Assembly (NCBI GenBank): GCA_030600745.1
Contig: JAUVLL010000039.1
Coordinates: forward strand, 1 to 14,501
Reading direction: 5' to 3'
Length of the DNA: 14,501 bases
From: Spirochaetaceae bacterium
Lineage (GTDB): Bacteria > Spirochaetota > Spirochaetia > B11-G9
The notes beneath the pieces were generated by a model. It made no database searches and was not told where the DNA came from. It worked only from the letters and a program-made list of their open reading frames with translations. The translations under genes and the position numbers were made by a program. This document shows positions 6,842 through 13,775 of the stretch, piece after piece; the stretch's first letter is position 1; every line of letters starts with the position of its first letter.

Positions 6842-7363
6842 ATGACTGAAATTACAGAGAAAGCCGGCTACAGAAATCAGATTAGAAATATTCTGACATT
6901 TAAATTTATGACAGAGACTGAACTTGATCATCTTATTGAGAACTGTTCCATTCTGGACTTTGATGAGGAAGAACCTATCATTAAACAAGGGGATATCGAC
7001 CAGTCTTTTTATGCTGTAATTGAAGGAGGGGTAAGAGTATCTGCTCTGGAATCGGAGGGGAAGGATGTCTACATCTGTGCAATAGGTGACGGTGAGATCT
7101 TCGGTGAAGCCGGTATTTTCATGAATATTAAAAGGACTGCCAGTGTAACAAGCAGTATGAAAACAACAGTCTTTAGAATAGAAAGAACTCAGATGCTGAA
7201 ATTCTTAAAGGAGAACCCTGTAGCTGGTAATAAATTTTTTATGGTTATGATCTATGGCCTTCTAAAAAAACTAAAAGAGGTAAACAGAGAACTTGCCTAC
7301 GAAAGAAAGACTGATGTTGATCAGGATGATATTGACGCTCTGGTTAATGGTCTTTTGAATTAA
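6842..7363 (+). CDS. Cyclic-nucleotide-binding domain protein with a CheZ/FliM-like CheY-binding C-terminal peptide
   Basis: This 173-residue protein is a single CAP-type effector domain (about residues 15-130). The beta-barrel is followed by the phosphate-binding cassette IFGEAGIFMNIKRTAS, with the expected Gly88-Glu89 and Arg98-Thr99, so cAMP or cGMP binding is plausible. No helix-turn-helix follows, so it is not a standard CRP-type regulator. After a helical stretch (130-157) it ends in DVDQDDIDALVNGLLN (158-173). This aligns closely with the CheY-binding C-terminal peptide of E. coli CheZ (SQDQVDDLLDSLGF) and the N-terminal CheY-binding peptide of FliM (SQAEIDALLNG). I infer that it may tether cyclic-nucleotide sensing to a CheY-type response regulator. 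Its 3' end overlaps the converging helicase gene by 20 bases (7344-7363). Confidence 0.85.
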   Translation: MTEITEKAGYRNQIRNILTFKFMTETELDHLIENCSILDFDEEEPIIKQGDIDQSFYAVIEGGVRVSALESEGKDVYICAIGDGEIFGEAGIFMNIKRTASVTSSMKTTVFRIERTQMLKFLKENPVAGNKFFMVMIYGLLKKLKEVNRELAYERKTDVDQDDIDALVNGLLN

Positions 7364-9356
7364 ATTTATTCTTCATCTTTGCAAAATAGCCCATTGCCTC
7401 ATCATCGTTTACATCTTCAGCAGGTGTATGGAATTCAATTAATTCTTTGGGTATTTCAGAAAGAAAGGGCGAGGGTCCCGTATCTACAATCTCATATCCT
7501 ATTTTTCTGGTTTTACAGCTTGTCATAAAAAGCTTCTGTTTTGCCCTTGTAATGGCAACGTAGAAGAGTCTTCTTTCTTCCTCAATATTATCAGGATTTT
7601 CCTCAATAGACCGTGCATGGGGAATAATATTGTTTTCAACTCCGGCAAGGAATACATATTCAAATTCAAGTCCTTTTGAAGCATGTATGGTCATAAGGTT
7701 TACCTGCCCCTCATCACTGTCTTCGTCATCGTCCCGTGTTAAAAGTGTAATCCTGTTGAGATAGGTTCCCAGTTTTTTATCTTTGCTATCGGTATTTTTT
7801 TCCCATTTTTCGAAAAGTTCCATAAAAATACTGATATTTTTATATTTCCATTTTGCCAGCTTTTCATTCTTCTGATGTTCTACTATAAGGTATCCCCAAT
7901 AATTAATGGTTTCGATGAGGTCTTTGATCGTTTTGAATTTTTTAATCTCTTCGTCCTGGAGCATCTCCTTATATTCTTCTATCATGTCAATGAATTCCTG
8001 AAGGCTGCTCTGTACTTTATTGGAAAGGGGTGAATCTCCTGTCCACCGTAGTTCTGCTGCGGCAGCGTAAAGAGAACAACCCTTATTTTTTGAAATCTCT
8101 CTGATTTTTAAGAGTGTAGCTTTTCCTAATCCTCTTCGGGGTGTGTTTAAAATCCTTAAAAAATTTACATCATCATCAGGATTATCCAGGACACGAAGAT
8201 ATGCAATTATATCTTTTATCTCTTTTCTTTGAAAGAAACTTGTACCCCCGGAGACTTTATAGGGAATATTCTCTGTTAAAAAAGAGTTTTCAATAAGAGT
8301 ACTAAGATTATTTGTTCTTATAAGTACACCGAAATCATGGTACTTCAGATTATTTCTAAGATAAAAGCTTTTTATCATTTCTGAAATAAAGTCGGCTTCC
8401 CGGGTTTCATTTTCAGGATAGTATAGTTCTATAGATTTACCATGACCAATACCTGTCCATAGTTCCTTTTCCTTTCTGTTTGTATTATTTGCAATCAAAC
8501 TGTTGGCTGCAGAAAGTATATTCTTGGTGGATCTGTAGTTTTGTTCCAATTTTATCTCTGTCAGTTCGGGAAAATCAGTTTCAAAATTAATAATATTCTG
8601 GTAATTTGCTCCTCTCCATGAGTAGATAGACTGATCATCATCTCCCACTACGCAGACATTTCTATTTTCCGTTGCAAGCTGTTTAATCATCTTGTATTGG
8701 GCAAGGGAAGTATCCTGGAATTCATCCACCATTATATATTGATATTTTAACTGGTAGCCATTTAAAATATCAGGATATTCAGTTAATAGTTTTACAGGCA
8801 GAATAATAAGATCGTCAAAATCGACAGAGTTATGGTTATAGAGATATTCCTGGTATTCTTCATACAGTGGTTTAAAGCTGTTATTTCTTTCTGACCATTT
8901 TTGCCTTCCTGTTTTTATTGAAGAAAAGAGATTGGAAACTTCATAAATATCTAAAACATCAGGAGATATATTTAATTCCCGGGCAGCTTCTTTTATGGCA
9001 GAAATCTTATCTGTCTGATCATAAATACTAAAATTATCATTGTAATCAAGATGAGAAATACTTTCTTTTAGAATTTTTACTCCAAATGCATGAAAGGTAG
9101 AAACAGTTAAGTTTGTTAATTTTCTGTTTGTAAGAGTTTTTACCCTTTCTTCCATTTCTCTGGCTGCCTTATTTGTAAATGTAAGGGCAAGAATATTGGA
9201 CTGATGTATACCGTTTTCCAGCATATGTGCAATTCTGTAGGTAATCATCCTTGTTTTACCTGAGCCTGCTCCAGCTATAATCAGGAGGGGACCATTTACC
9301 TGGGCAGCAGCCAGATACTGCTTGTCGTTGAGTTCTTTTTTTATGTCAATAGTCAA
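7344..9356 (-). CDS. rep: Superfamily 1 DNA helicase, Rep/PcrA/UvrD type (closest to Rep)
   Basis: This 670-residue 3'-5' DNA helicase has all SF1A motifs. These are the Q-motif LNDKQ (9-13), Walker A GAGSGKT (29-35), motif Ia LTFTNKAAREME, Walker B VDEFQD (210-215), GDDDQSIYSWRGA (238-250), EQNYRST, and, in residues 552-609, TIHASKGLEFEYV and EEERRLFYVAITRAKQKL. The text around the IPYKVSGGTSFF segment and the length match E. coli Rep (673 aa) better than PcrA or UvrD, and the C-terminal RNA-polymerase-binding extension of PcrA is absent. It should act in replication-fork restart or repair. The start is TTG (9354-9356) with AGGA 7 bases upstream; no nearby ATG fits the conserved N-terminus. 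It is the third gene of a minus-strand operon, 23 bases after the membrane protein. The function has no obvious link to those partners. Confidence 0.93.
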   Translation of the reverse strand: MTIDIKKELNDKQYLAAAQVNGPLLIIAGAGSGKTRMITYRIAHMLENGIHQSNILALTFTNKAAREMEERVKTLTNRKLTNLTVSTFHAFGVKILKESISHLDYNDNFSIYDQTDKISAIKEAARELNISPDVLDIYEVSNLFSSIKTGRQKWSERNNSFKPLYEEYQEYLYNHNSVDFDDLIILPVKLLTEYPDILNGYQLKYQYIMVDEFQDTSLAQYKMIKQLATENRNVCVVGDDDQSIYSWRGANYQNIINFETDFPELTEIKLEQNYRSTKNILSAANSLIANNTNRKEKELWTGIGHGKSIELYYPENETREADFISEMIKSFYLRNNLKYHDFGVLIRTNNLSTLIENSFLTENIPYKVSGGTSFFQRKEIKDIIAYLRVLDNPDDDVNFLRILNTPRRGLGKATLLKIREISKNKGCSLYAAAAELRWTGDSPLSNKVQSSLQEFIDMIEEYKEMLQDEEIKKFKTIKDLIETINYWGYLIVEHQKNEKLAKWKYKNISIFMELFEKWEKNTDSKDKKLGTYLNRITLLTRDDDEDSDEGQVNLMTIHASKGLEFEYVFLAGVENNIIPHARSIEENPDNIEEERRLFYVAITRAKQKLFMTSCKTRKIGYEIVDTGPSPFLSEIPKELIEFHTPAEDVNDDEAMGYFAKMKNKFNSKDH

Positions 9357-9379
9357 ATAAAAATCCTATAATCCTGGTT

Positions 9380-9856
9380 TTAAAGTGATATATCTTTTAT
9401 AAAAAAAGAAAATGCTTCGATACCGAAGTATGTAATTGTCAGTACTATTGTTCCTGAAATCATTACACCAATAAGAACGCTTAGGAATGTTTTTTTAGGT
9501 TCCAACCCCAGTATCCAGGAGCCTAAAGTCCCTGTATATGCTCCTGTAATTGGCAGAGGTATGGCAACAAATAGTGTTATCCCCAAATATCCATATTTTA
9601 TTACCTTGTGTTCTACCTTGTGTCTTGTTTTTTCAACAAATCGTTCAAATAGTTTTTTATACCAGTTAAAACGAACCAGAAAACGGTGAAAAGTTGAAAG
9701 AAAAATATATACCAAAGGGCCAACTGTTGCATTAAGAGCTACACAGTAAAACCAGGTGAACATTGGAGATAATCCATTGGATATAGCATAGGGGACAGCT
9801 CCCCTTAGTTCAGATATAGGCAGCAGTGTAAGAAACGCAGTTATTATATATACCAT
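9380..9856 (-). CDS. Small multidrug export family membrane protein (COG2426, DUF/PF06695-like)
   Basis: The 158-residue protein is mostly hydrophobic, with about four membrane segments: residues 2-18, 33-55, 92-118 and 123-150. Between the second and third is a positively charged loop (FVEKTRHKVEHKV). Two signatures of the COG2426 family are present: LPISELRGAVPYAI near the N-terminus and LFVAIPLPITGAYTGTLGSW in the second half. The family is often labelled as small multi-drug export proteins, but a transport substrate is not established, so this should be read as a conserved inner-membrane protein. The ATG lies 4 bases after the stop of the DUF362 gene, with AGGA inside that gene's end, indicating translational coupling. 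Confidence 0.85.
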   Translation of the reverse strand: MVYIITAFLTLLPISELRGAVPYAISNGLSPMFTWFYCVALNATVGPLVYIFLSTFHRFLVRFNWYKKLFERFVEKTRHKVEHKVIKYGYLGITLFVAIPLPITGAYTGTLGSWILGLEPKKTFLSVLIGVMISGTIVLTITYFGIEAFSFFIKDISL

Positions 9857-9860
9857 TGGA

Positions 9861-10982
9861 TTATTTCCTTATTTCAATTGCATCAACCGGGCAGACTTCA
9901 TGGCAGCAGTAACAGCGGATACATTTGTTGTAATCAACAGCTACAAATTTACCATTTGGGCCCTCTTCAAACCAGTTGGCATTGGAGGCACATATTTTAA
10001 TACATTCACCGCATTTAATGCATTTTTCTTCGATGAAGTATGGCTTAGGTTTCCTCTTTTGCTGTAATCTTTCAAATACCCTTAAATGTAAATAATCGAA
10101 GATAATGGATAAAGAGTTTCTACTTTTTATCAGCTTGAAATCATCGATTTTGACATCATTGACAGAAAGTCCCTCAACAGAAATATCAGAAAAGAGTTTA
10201 AGCCCTAAATTTCTTTTTAATGCGAAATAGTTGGTTGGTATTAACTTTGGATCATAACCGATGATTGTACTTGCAATAGTGTCCAGAGCTACAGCATTTG
10301 GACTGGCCAGTATCAATTTGACCGGTCTTGGGTAACCGTTCCCGGGCCCCGGTCCCTCCATCCCTATGACTGCGTCCATTATGGAGTAGGCCGGTTTCAC
10401 AGCTTCCAGCAGATCAAGGAGCATCTCTCCAAAATTGTTCCTGGTCAGATAAGCTATGTGATAGGTTGATTTAGTATAACCTGGTATCAGCCCGAAGAGA
10501 TTTTTCACGGCTCCGGTATAAAGCATAAACTGATGAGTTTTCATTTTAGGAAGACTTATTACCATATCTACTTTCTCTATAATGGATGTTACTGTAAACT
10601 TCTTTGTTCGTTTGCCGGTTTCTGTCCTTATAATCGTACTACCTTTTGTGAAGTCAATCCAGTTTGCTCCTGTCTCTTCTGTTACCTGTCTGATTCCACT
10701 TTTTCTTCCGCTGAAATCGGGTTTATGTGAGCCTGGGGAGTCTCCTACATGAATTTCAGCAGCTCCCTCTTTCTTCATAAACTTAATTACTGATCTTACA
10801 AATTCCGGATGGGTAGAAATTGCTTTTGCAGGATCAGTATCCTGCAGTATATTGGGTTTTAAAAGAAGACTCTTTCCCTTTACATCAATGCCTCCGGACA
10901 ACCGCATTGCTTTCTCAAGGGCTTTGTCCAGTTCTTCACTGTCATAGGTGTTGCATTTTACAAGTCCAACCTTTACTTTCAA
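9861..10982 (-). CDS. DUF362 domain protein with two C-terminal 4Fe-4S clusters
   Basis: The 373-residue protein has an N-terminal DUF362 domain (about residues 1-290), shown by SLLLKPNILQ, VGDSPGSHKPD, SLPKMKTHQFMLYTGAVKN and GMEGPGPGNGYP. A bacterial ferredoxin domain follows. Cluster one uses Cys321, 324, 327 and 331, followed by Ala rather than the usual Pro. Cluster two uses Cys354, 357, 360 and 364, then Pro, with an extra Cys359. Members of this family are presumed redox proteins of anaerobes; the substrate is unknown. The start is TTG (10980-10982), supported by GGGAG 8 bases upstream, and the next ATG would delete conserved sequence. It begins 2 bases after the stop of a broken glycosyltransferase gene and is followed, after 4 bases, by the membrane protein, so it now heads a three-gene operon. 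Confidence 0.88.
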   Translation of the reverse strand: MKVKVGLVKCNTYDSEELDKALEKAMRLSGGIDVKGKSLLLKPNILQDTDPAKAISTHPEFVRSVIKFMKKEGAAEIHVGDSPGSHKPDFSGRKSGIRQVTEETGANWIDFTKGSTIIRTETGKRTKKFTVTSIIEKVDMVISLPKMKTHQFMLYTGAVKNLFGLIPGYTKSTYHIAYLTRNNFGEMLLDLLEAVKPAYSIMDAVIGMEGPGPGNGYPRPVKLILASPNAVALDTIASTIIGYDPKLIPTNYFALKRNLGLKLFSDISVEGLSVNDVKIDDFKLIKSRNSLSIIFDYLHLRVFERLQQKRKPKPYFIEEKCIKCGECIKICASNANWFEEGPNGKFVAVDYNKCIRCYCCHEVCPVDAIEIRK

Positions 10983-10984
10983 TC

Positions 10985-11197
10985 TTACTTCTCCCTGCCG
11001 GCAAGTTTATCGAACAAATTATCATATTCTTTTATTGCAGTGCTCCAGCACTATCCGCTCATTCTATCTATTAATACATTTTGTTTAAAGACTTTATATC
11101 TTTTTAGTTTCTTTTCAAGATCATTTTCATCGATGTACAGATATTCAGAATGAAATTCGGAGGGAATAAGTTCAGGGTAGGAGAGTCTATTTTGCCA
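10985..11197 (-). pseudogene. 3' remnant of a GTDC1/queuosine-tRNA mannosyltransferase-like glycosyltransferase
   Basis: Read on the minus strand from 11197 to the TAA at 10985-10987, one frame gives about 70 codons interrupted by an in-frame TAG (11051-11053). The first part reads NRLSYPELIPSEF, then EYLYIDENDLEKKLKRY. This is very close to the C-terminal region of GTDC1/DUF3524 glycosyltransferases (NRLVYPEIFP, then EYLYSTPEQL). After the TAG comes CWSTAIKEYDNLFDKLAG, matching the W-x-x-x-xx-Y-x-x-LF helix that ends many glycosyltransferases. The frame is closed by TAA at 11198-11200, and the preceding bases show no more of the enzyme, so about 80 percent of the gene is gone. Its final TAA is 2 bases from the DUF362 start, so it was probably the former first gene of that operon. 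The rest of 10983-11271 shows only promoter-like sequence. Confidence 0.65.
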
Positions 11198-11241
11198 TTA
11201 CAATGAATAACTTACCGTAAATTATAAGTCTATAGTGATTT

Positions 11242-11300
11242 TTTCTGAAACATAAAATTTCTAATATAATATTGACAATTTTATTCTTGTTACATAGCCT
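11242..11300 (+). promoter_or_regulatory. Candidate promoter sequences for the HAD phosphatase gene
   Basis: TATAAT at 11265-11270 is a perfect -10 hexamer, but its -35 (around 11242-11247, TTTCTG) is poor. It would give a leader of about 30 bases before the ATG at 11308. Alternatively, a perfect TTGACA at 11272-11277 has only TAGCCT or CATAGC as a possible -10. One of the two probably drives the gene; the sequence does not decide which. Confidence 0.35.
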
Positions 11301-11307
11301 GTCGAAT

Positions 11308-11967
11308 ATGAACTACAAAGCAGTAATTTTTGATCTTGACGGTACACTTTTATATACCCTGGGTGATATCGCTCTGGCTGTAAATACAGCGCTTAATACA
11401 ATTAATATGCCTCCACAGCCGGAAGAGTTGTATAAAAAGTTTGTAGGTCATGGTCTGAAGGAAACCCTTATAAGAGCCTGCATTAGAGAATGCCCTGACG
11501 ATATAGTTGATAAAGCCTATCTGAGAGTAATATATGAGTATAACCAAAATCTTGTACTAAGTACTAAACCATACGTTGGAATTCCGGATCTGCTTGATAA
11601 TTTAGTCGAAAGAGGAATAAAATTGGCCATTTTATCAAACAAAGAAGACGAACTTGTGCAAATTATTGCTGGAAAACTGCTGTCCGACTGGCCGTTTACA
11701 ACTATCAGGGGAATACTTCCTGATATTCCCAAAAAACCGAATCCATTTGCAGTTTACAAAATACTGGAAAATATGAATATTGAATCATCAGAAGCAATTT
11801 TTATTGGTGACAGTGGTGTTGATATGAAAACAGCTGTCAATTCCGGATTATTGGGTATTGGTGTGACCTGGGGCTATCGGGACGTTATCGAATTAACAGA
11901 GGCAGGAGCAGGAATTTTGATTGACAAACCGAAAGAAATATTAAGAATATTAGACAGTGAACAGTAA
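11308..11967 (+). CDS. HAD-superfamily phosphatase, phosphoglycolate phosphatase-like (Gph/PGP family)
   Basis: From the ATG at 11308 the protein has 219 residues and begins MNYKAVIFDLDGTLL, placing the HAD nucleophile Asp9 and acid/base Asp11 as usual. I prefer this start. A TTG 36 bases upstream would add a hydrophobic stretch unlike the family, and that TTG is the start of a TTGACA promoter-like hexamer. Motif II is LAILSNK, motif III the Lys in IPKKPNPF, and motif IV IFIGDSGVDMKTA; VTWGYR matches the Gph group. The cap is the small helical type (residues about 18-85). The likely role is hydrolysis of a small phosphate ester such as 2-phosphoglycolate, but HAD substrates cannot be fixed from motifs. 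No good Shine-Dalgarno is visible. The last codons and stop (GAC AGT GAA CAG TAA) fall in a heptamer-type repeat. Confidence 0.85.
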   Translation: MNYKAVIFDLDGTLLYTLGDIALAVNTALNTINMPPQPEELYKKFVGHGLKETLIRACIRECPDDIVDKAYLRVIYEYNQNLVLSTKPYVGIPDLLDNLVERGIKLAILSNKEDELVQIIAGKLLSDWPFTTIRGILPDIPKKPNPFAVYKILENMNIESSEAIFIGDSGVDMKTAVNSGLLGIGVTWGYRDVIELTEAGAGILIDKPKEILRILDSEQ

Positions 11968-12018
11968 AAGTAAACAGTGGGCAAATTCTGATAACTGCTG
12001 ACTGATAACTGCTAACTG
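11953..12018. repeat. Heptanucleotide repeat region with units in both orientations
   Basis: Four tandem 7-base units begin at 11991, 11998, 12005 and 12012 and follow the consensus (A/C)T(A/G)ACTG. Upstream, ACAGT, the reverse complement of the ACTGT core, recurs at 11954, 11961 and 11974, so the two halves face each other and could form an imperfect hairpin. The first half encodes the last codons and stop of the HAD gene, and the array ends 17 bases before the mutase start, next to its Shine-Dalgarno sequence. The unit is the same family as the array at 1566-1594. Confidence 0.7.
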
Positions 12019-12035
12019 TAAAGAGGGAGTTTTGC

Positions 12036-13775
12036 ATGGATCAGAAAGAGTTAGACAAAAAAATCAGTGATTATTTACAATATGAGGAACATCCTTATTT
12101 TATAGATGATCTCAAACAGGTAGTAGATAGTAAAAATACGGAAGAATTAAACGACAGATTTTATATGGATCTTGAATTCGGTACCGGTGGTCTTCGTGGT
12201 GTTATCGGTGGCGGTTATAACCGAATGAATCCATATATCATCAGAAAATCTACTACTGGTCTTGCAAACTACGTAAATAAAATGGTTCATGGTGGATCAG
12301 TTGCAATTGCCTATGATTCCAGAAATTTTTCCACTCTTTTTGCAAAAGAAGCTGCTCTTGTTCTTTGTGCCAATGGTATAAAGGTTTATCTGTTTACATC
12401 TCTACGACCTACTCCTGTCGTATCCTACACCGTTCGTAGAATGGGCTGTACTGCAGGTATTGTTGTTACTGCATCACATAATCCTGCTGAATACAATGGT
12501 TATAAGGTGTATTGGTCCGATGGAGGCCAGATTGTACCACCCCATGATGCTGCTATAATAGGCGAAGTTAATGCTGTCTCAGGAAAAATAAAGACTATGG
12601 ATAAAGATGAGGCTTTAAAAAAAGGACTTTTAATATATACCGATAAAGAAATCGATAATCCGTATGTGGATCTTGTAAAATCGTGCAGTTTTAGACCTGA
12701 CCTAATGCATTCAGAAGGTAGGAATCTTAAAGTTGTTTATACACCTCTGCATGGTGCAGGTACAATGCTGGTTGAAAGAACCCTTGGAGAGATGGGAATT
12801 AATGTAATAACAGTACCTGAGCAGAGGGAGCCTGATGGTGACTTCCCTACAGTTAAGTTTCCAAATCCTGAAATAGTTTCGGCTATGAAACTAGGCCTTG
12901 AATTAGCACAAAAAGAGAAAGCAGATATCCTTCTTGGTACGGATCCTGATTCAGATCGTCTGGGAATTGCAGTACCTGACGGGGACAGATATGTGCTTGT
13001 TACCGGTAATCAGCTGGGTGTTCTTCTTGGAGACTATATATTTTCTTCACTTAAAGAGAAGGGAGGACTCTCTTCAAAAAGCGCCTTTGTTAAAACTATT
13101 GTAACAACGGAACTTCAACGGCTTGTTGCGATGAGTTATGGTGTAAAATCTTATGATGTTCTTACCGGGTTTAAATATATTGCAGAAAAGATAAAAGAGT
13201 TTGAAAAAACAGGTGAAAATTATGTTTTTGGCGGAGAGGAGAGTTACGGATATCTTGTGACAGATGAAGTTCGTGATAAAGATGCTGTTACTGCTGCATT
13301 TCTAACTGTAGAACTAACCCTTTATCATAGATCTATGGGTAAGAGTGTTTTAGATAGATTAAAAGAGATATGGGAAGAGTTCGGGTATTTTGAAGAATTG
13401 CTTATCTCCAGGTACTTAAAGGGTGAGAAAGGAAAAGCTCAAATGACTAATATGATGTCCTCAATGCGAAGTAATCCACCTGCTGAATTCGGAGGTATTT
13501 CTGTATCATTTATGAAGGATTACAAGACCGGGGAGACTTTTACTATGGAAACAGGTAAGAAAGAAAAGAATATTGATCTTCCTTCTTCCAATGTTCTTCA
13601 ATTTTTATTACAGGATGGATCTATGGTAACAATCAGACCATCAGGAACTGAACCCAAGATAAAATTTTATGTTTCCTGTAAAGCCGAACCTGGTCAGGAC
13701 CTTGAAATATCCAAAAATGAAGTATCTGAAAAACTTAAAAAAATTGAAGAGGATGTTGATGAATTCCTTGGATAA
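12036..13775 (+). CDS. Phosphoglucomutase/phosphomannomutase-type phospho-sugar mutase (PgcA/PGM2 group)
   Basis: This 579-residue alpha-D-phosphohexomutase has every family loop. FGTGGLRG near residue 50 is typical of the PgcA/PGM2 branch. The phosphoserine loop TASHNPAEYNGYKVY has catalytic Ser147. The metal loop DPDSDR spans 303-308, the sugar loop GGEESYG 399-405, and the phosphate-binding loop RPSGTEPK starts at residue 534. Length matches B. subtilis PgcA (about 580 aa). It should interconvert glucose-1-phosphate and glucose-6-phosphate, joining glycogen breakdown (see glgX) and cell-envelope sugar synthesis to glycolysis; mannose or ribose phosphates are possible alternatives. GAGGGAG lies 7 bases before the ATG. 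It follows the HAD gene by 68 bases across the heptamer repeat, and the GGDEF gene starts inside its last codons. Confidence 0.93.
   Translation: MDQKELDKKISDYLQYEEHPYFIDDLKQVVDSKNTEELNDRFYMDLEFGTGGLRGVIGGGYNRMNPYIIRKSTTGLANYVNKMVHGGSVAIAYDSRNFSTLFAKEAALVLCANGIKVYLFTSLRPTPVVSYTVRRMGCTAGIVVTASHNPAEYNGYKVYWSDGGQIVPPHDAAIIGEVNAVSGKIKTMDKDEALKKGLLIYTDKEIDNPYVDLVKSCSFRPDLMHSEGRNLKVVYTPLHGAGTMLVERTLGEMGINVITVPEQREPDGDFPTVKFPNPEIVSAMKLGLELAQKEKADILLGTDPDSDRLGIAVPDGDRYVLVTGNQLGVLLGDYIFSSLKEKGGLSSKSAFVKTIVTTELQRLVAMSYGVKSYDVLTGFKYIAEKIKEFEKTGENYVFGGEESYGYLVTDEVRDKDAVTAAFLTVELTLYHRSMGKSVLDRLKEIWEEFGYFEELLISRYLKGEKGKAQMTNMMSSMRSNPPAEFGGISVSFMKDYKTGETFTMETGKKEKNIDLPSSNVLQFLLQDGSMVTIRPSGTEPKIKFYVSCKAEPGQDLEISKNEVSEKLKKIEEDVDEFLG

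Noticed and set aside
11051..11053. TAG in the glycosyltransferase remnant read through as pyrrolysine or by suppression
   Set aside because: The frame is also closed upstream by TAA at 11198-11200 and most of the gene is missing, so simple decay is the better explanation.
11272..11307. TTG at 11272 as start of the HAD phosphatase
   Set aside because: It lies in a TTGACA promoter-like hexamer, has no Shine-Dalgarno sequence, and adds 12 residues before the usual HAD N-terminus at the ATG at 11308.
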